Source: Laspinema sp. D2d
GTDB lineage: Bacteria > Cyanobacteriota > Cyanobacteriia > Cyanobacteriales > Laspinemataceae
DNA: 64,000 nucleotides
Direction: 5' to 3'
Assembly (NCBI RefSeq): GCF_025370755.1
Contig: NZ_JAMXFC010000001.1
Location: forward strand, 186,001-250,000
In this document: one piece after another, positions 63,512-64,000 of the stretch
Layout: each line of letters opens with the position of its first letter
Numbering within the stretch: the stretch's first letter is position 1
Program-made: the position numbers and the translations under genes
The notes under the pieces: model-generated
What the model was told of the DNA's origin: nothing
Database searches by the model: none
What the model saw: only the letters and a program-made list of their open reading frames with translations

Positions 63512-64000
63512 TTATTGAGGGGGTTTGCAGAGGTTTTGGAGGATGGTTTCGTGGTCTTGGCCTTCTAGGACCCAGGGTTCTGCGGGTTTGATGCGATCGC
63601 TTAAGCCGAGGATGAAGCGGTTGCTGTCGGACCCTAATGATTCACAGGTGGTTTGGAGGCAGAGGAGGTCTCTACCTGTTAATTGGCTGAAAAATGAGGT
63701 TAATATTCCAGCTTCTAAAAAGCAGACAGGGCGATTCCACTTTGGGGCTTGGTCGGCGTAGGGGGAATTTTTAGCAAGGATGATCAAGAATCCATCTTGA
63801 TAATGGTCTTGATTTAAGTCAAAACTTCCCCAACCCATTGTTTTCCAAAATTGTTGAAAGCATTGAATGAATTGCACCATTTCCATTTGGGAGATGGGTT
63901 TTCCATAGTAATCCGAAATTTCTTCGCAAAATCTCACATAAAAGTTTTTTCCCCACCATTTACCGCAGTTGAAGAGGACGAGGCGGGCGGCGGATCCGGT
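63512..64000 (-). CDS. V4R-domain protein, 5' end beyond window
   Basis: The frame stays open to the right edge, so only the C-terminal part (about 162 residues) is seen; an internal GTG at 63937 is not needed as the start. It looks like a V4R (4-vinyl reductase) domain: CGKWWGKNFYVRFCEEIS, then WGSFDLN, and the conserved RPVCFLEAGILTSFFSQLTGRD...TTCESLGSDSNRFIL end, where Cys and Gly residues of the motif are kept. V4R is a small-molecule-binding domain found in vinyl reductase BchJ, regulators and other proteins. Role here unknown. Confidence 0.7.
   Translation of the reverse strand, partial: TGSAARLVLFNCGKWWGKNFYVRFCEEISDYYGKPISQMEMVQFIQCFQQFWKTMGWGSFDLNQDHYQDGFLIILAKNSPYADQAPKWNRPVCFLEAGILTSFFSQLTGRDLLCLQTTCESLGSDSNRFILGLSDRIKPAEPWVLEGQDHETILQNLCKPPQ

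Overview
The window reads as chromosomal DNA of a filamentous, non-heterocystous (Oscillatoriales-like) cyanobacterium. The evidence is the very high density of the HIP1 octamer GCGATCGC inside and between genes; a Ycf54 gene for chlorophyll synthesis; a DgdA-like plastid-type galactolipid glycosyltransferase; and gene families typical of large cyanobacterial genomes (Uma2 and Rpn nucleases, AAA_35 ATPases, caspase-WD40 proteins, AMIN amidases, DUF4336). No phage, integrase, complete IS element or CRISPR array was seen, so this is mostly core genome with small accessory patches.

Layout. 1-7 kb: tail of a Uma2 protein, a LOG-like nucleotide-binding protein, a DHH phosphoesterase, an HNH nuclease, and two membrane signalling proteins (class III adenylate cyclase; CHASE4-HAMP-PAS histidine kinase). 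7.3-14.5 kb: alanine racemase with a strong terminator, then an accessory patch with an Rpn nuclease, a HicB-like protein, an HTH-ATPase plus AAA/vWA ATPase pair, and two small unknown genes. 14.5-22 kb: GNAT protein, RibD-type reductase, Nudix hydrolase and two tandem AMIN/Amidase_3 cell-wall amidases. 21.7-26.4 kb: deoC-recO-MFS-glycosyltransferase, all on the plus strand. 26.5-33 kb: Uma2, lipoprotein, larB, a peptide-type ABC solute-binding protein, ispF and an orphan ParA.

33.4-34.4 kb holds the most unusual locus: a tRNA-Arg(CCU) gene interrupted in the anticodon loop by a group I intron of about 917 nt. The intron carries a LAGLIDADG-type ORF in which both expected catalytic acids appear to be replaced. 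34.5-39.6 kb: a YdcF protein, a nested inverted-repeat patch, and the minus-strand lipid cluster plsX-fabH-fabD-plsC. 39.9-47.6 kb: PBP4-type carboxypeptidase, a palindromic repeat duplication, PutA with a good promoter, a C-rich minisatellite, then folD, a GGPP synthase and a DUF212 membrane protein. 47.6-54.3 kb: a secreted protein, Ycf54, pdxJ, a YcxB protein, and a caspase-like WD40 protein whose catalytic cysteine appears to be tyrosine. 54.3-64 kb: a lone IS630-type HTH protein, a membrane protein, an XRE regulator, an S66 LD-carboxypeptidase, a beta-helix lipoprotein, a DUF4336 protein, a phosphodiester glycosidase-like protein, and a V4R-domain protein running off the right edge.

Functional links: peptidoglycan metabolism recurs (alr, two amidases, PBP4, LD-carboxypeptidase). 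Membrane lipid supply is represented by plsX/fabH/fabD/plsC and dgdA. Isoprenoid and pigment supply is represented by ispF, GGPP synthase and Ycf54. Several short palindromic repeat families are dispersed through intergenic DNA, often where convergent genes need terminators. All function calls come from reading the sequence; no database search was run.
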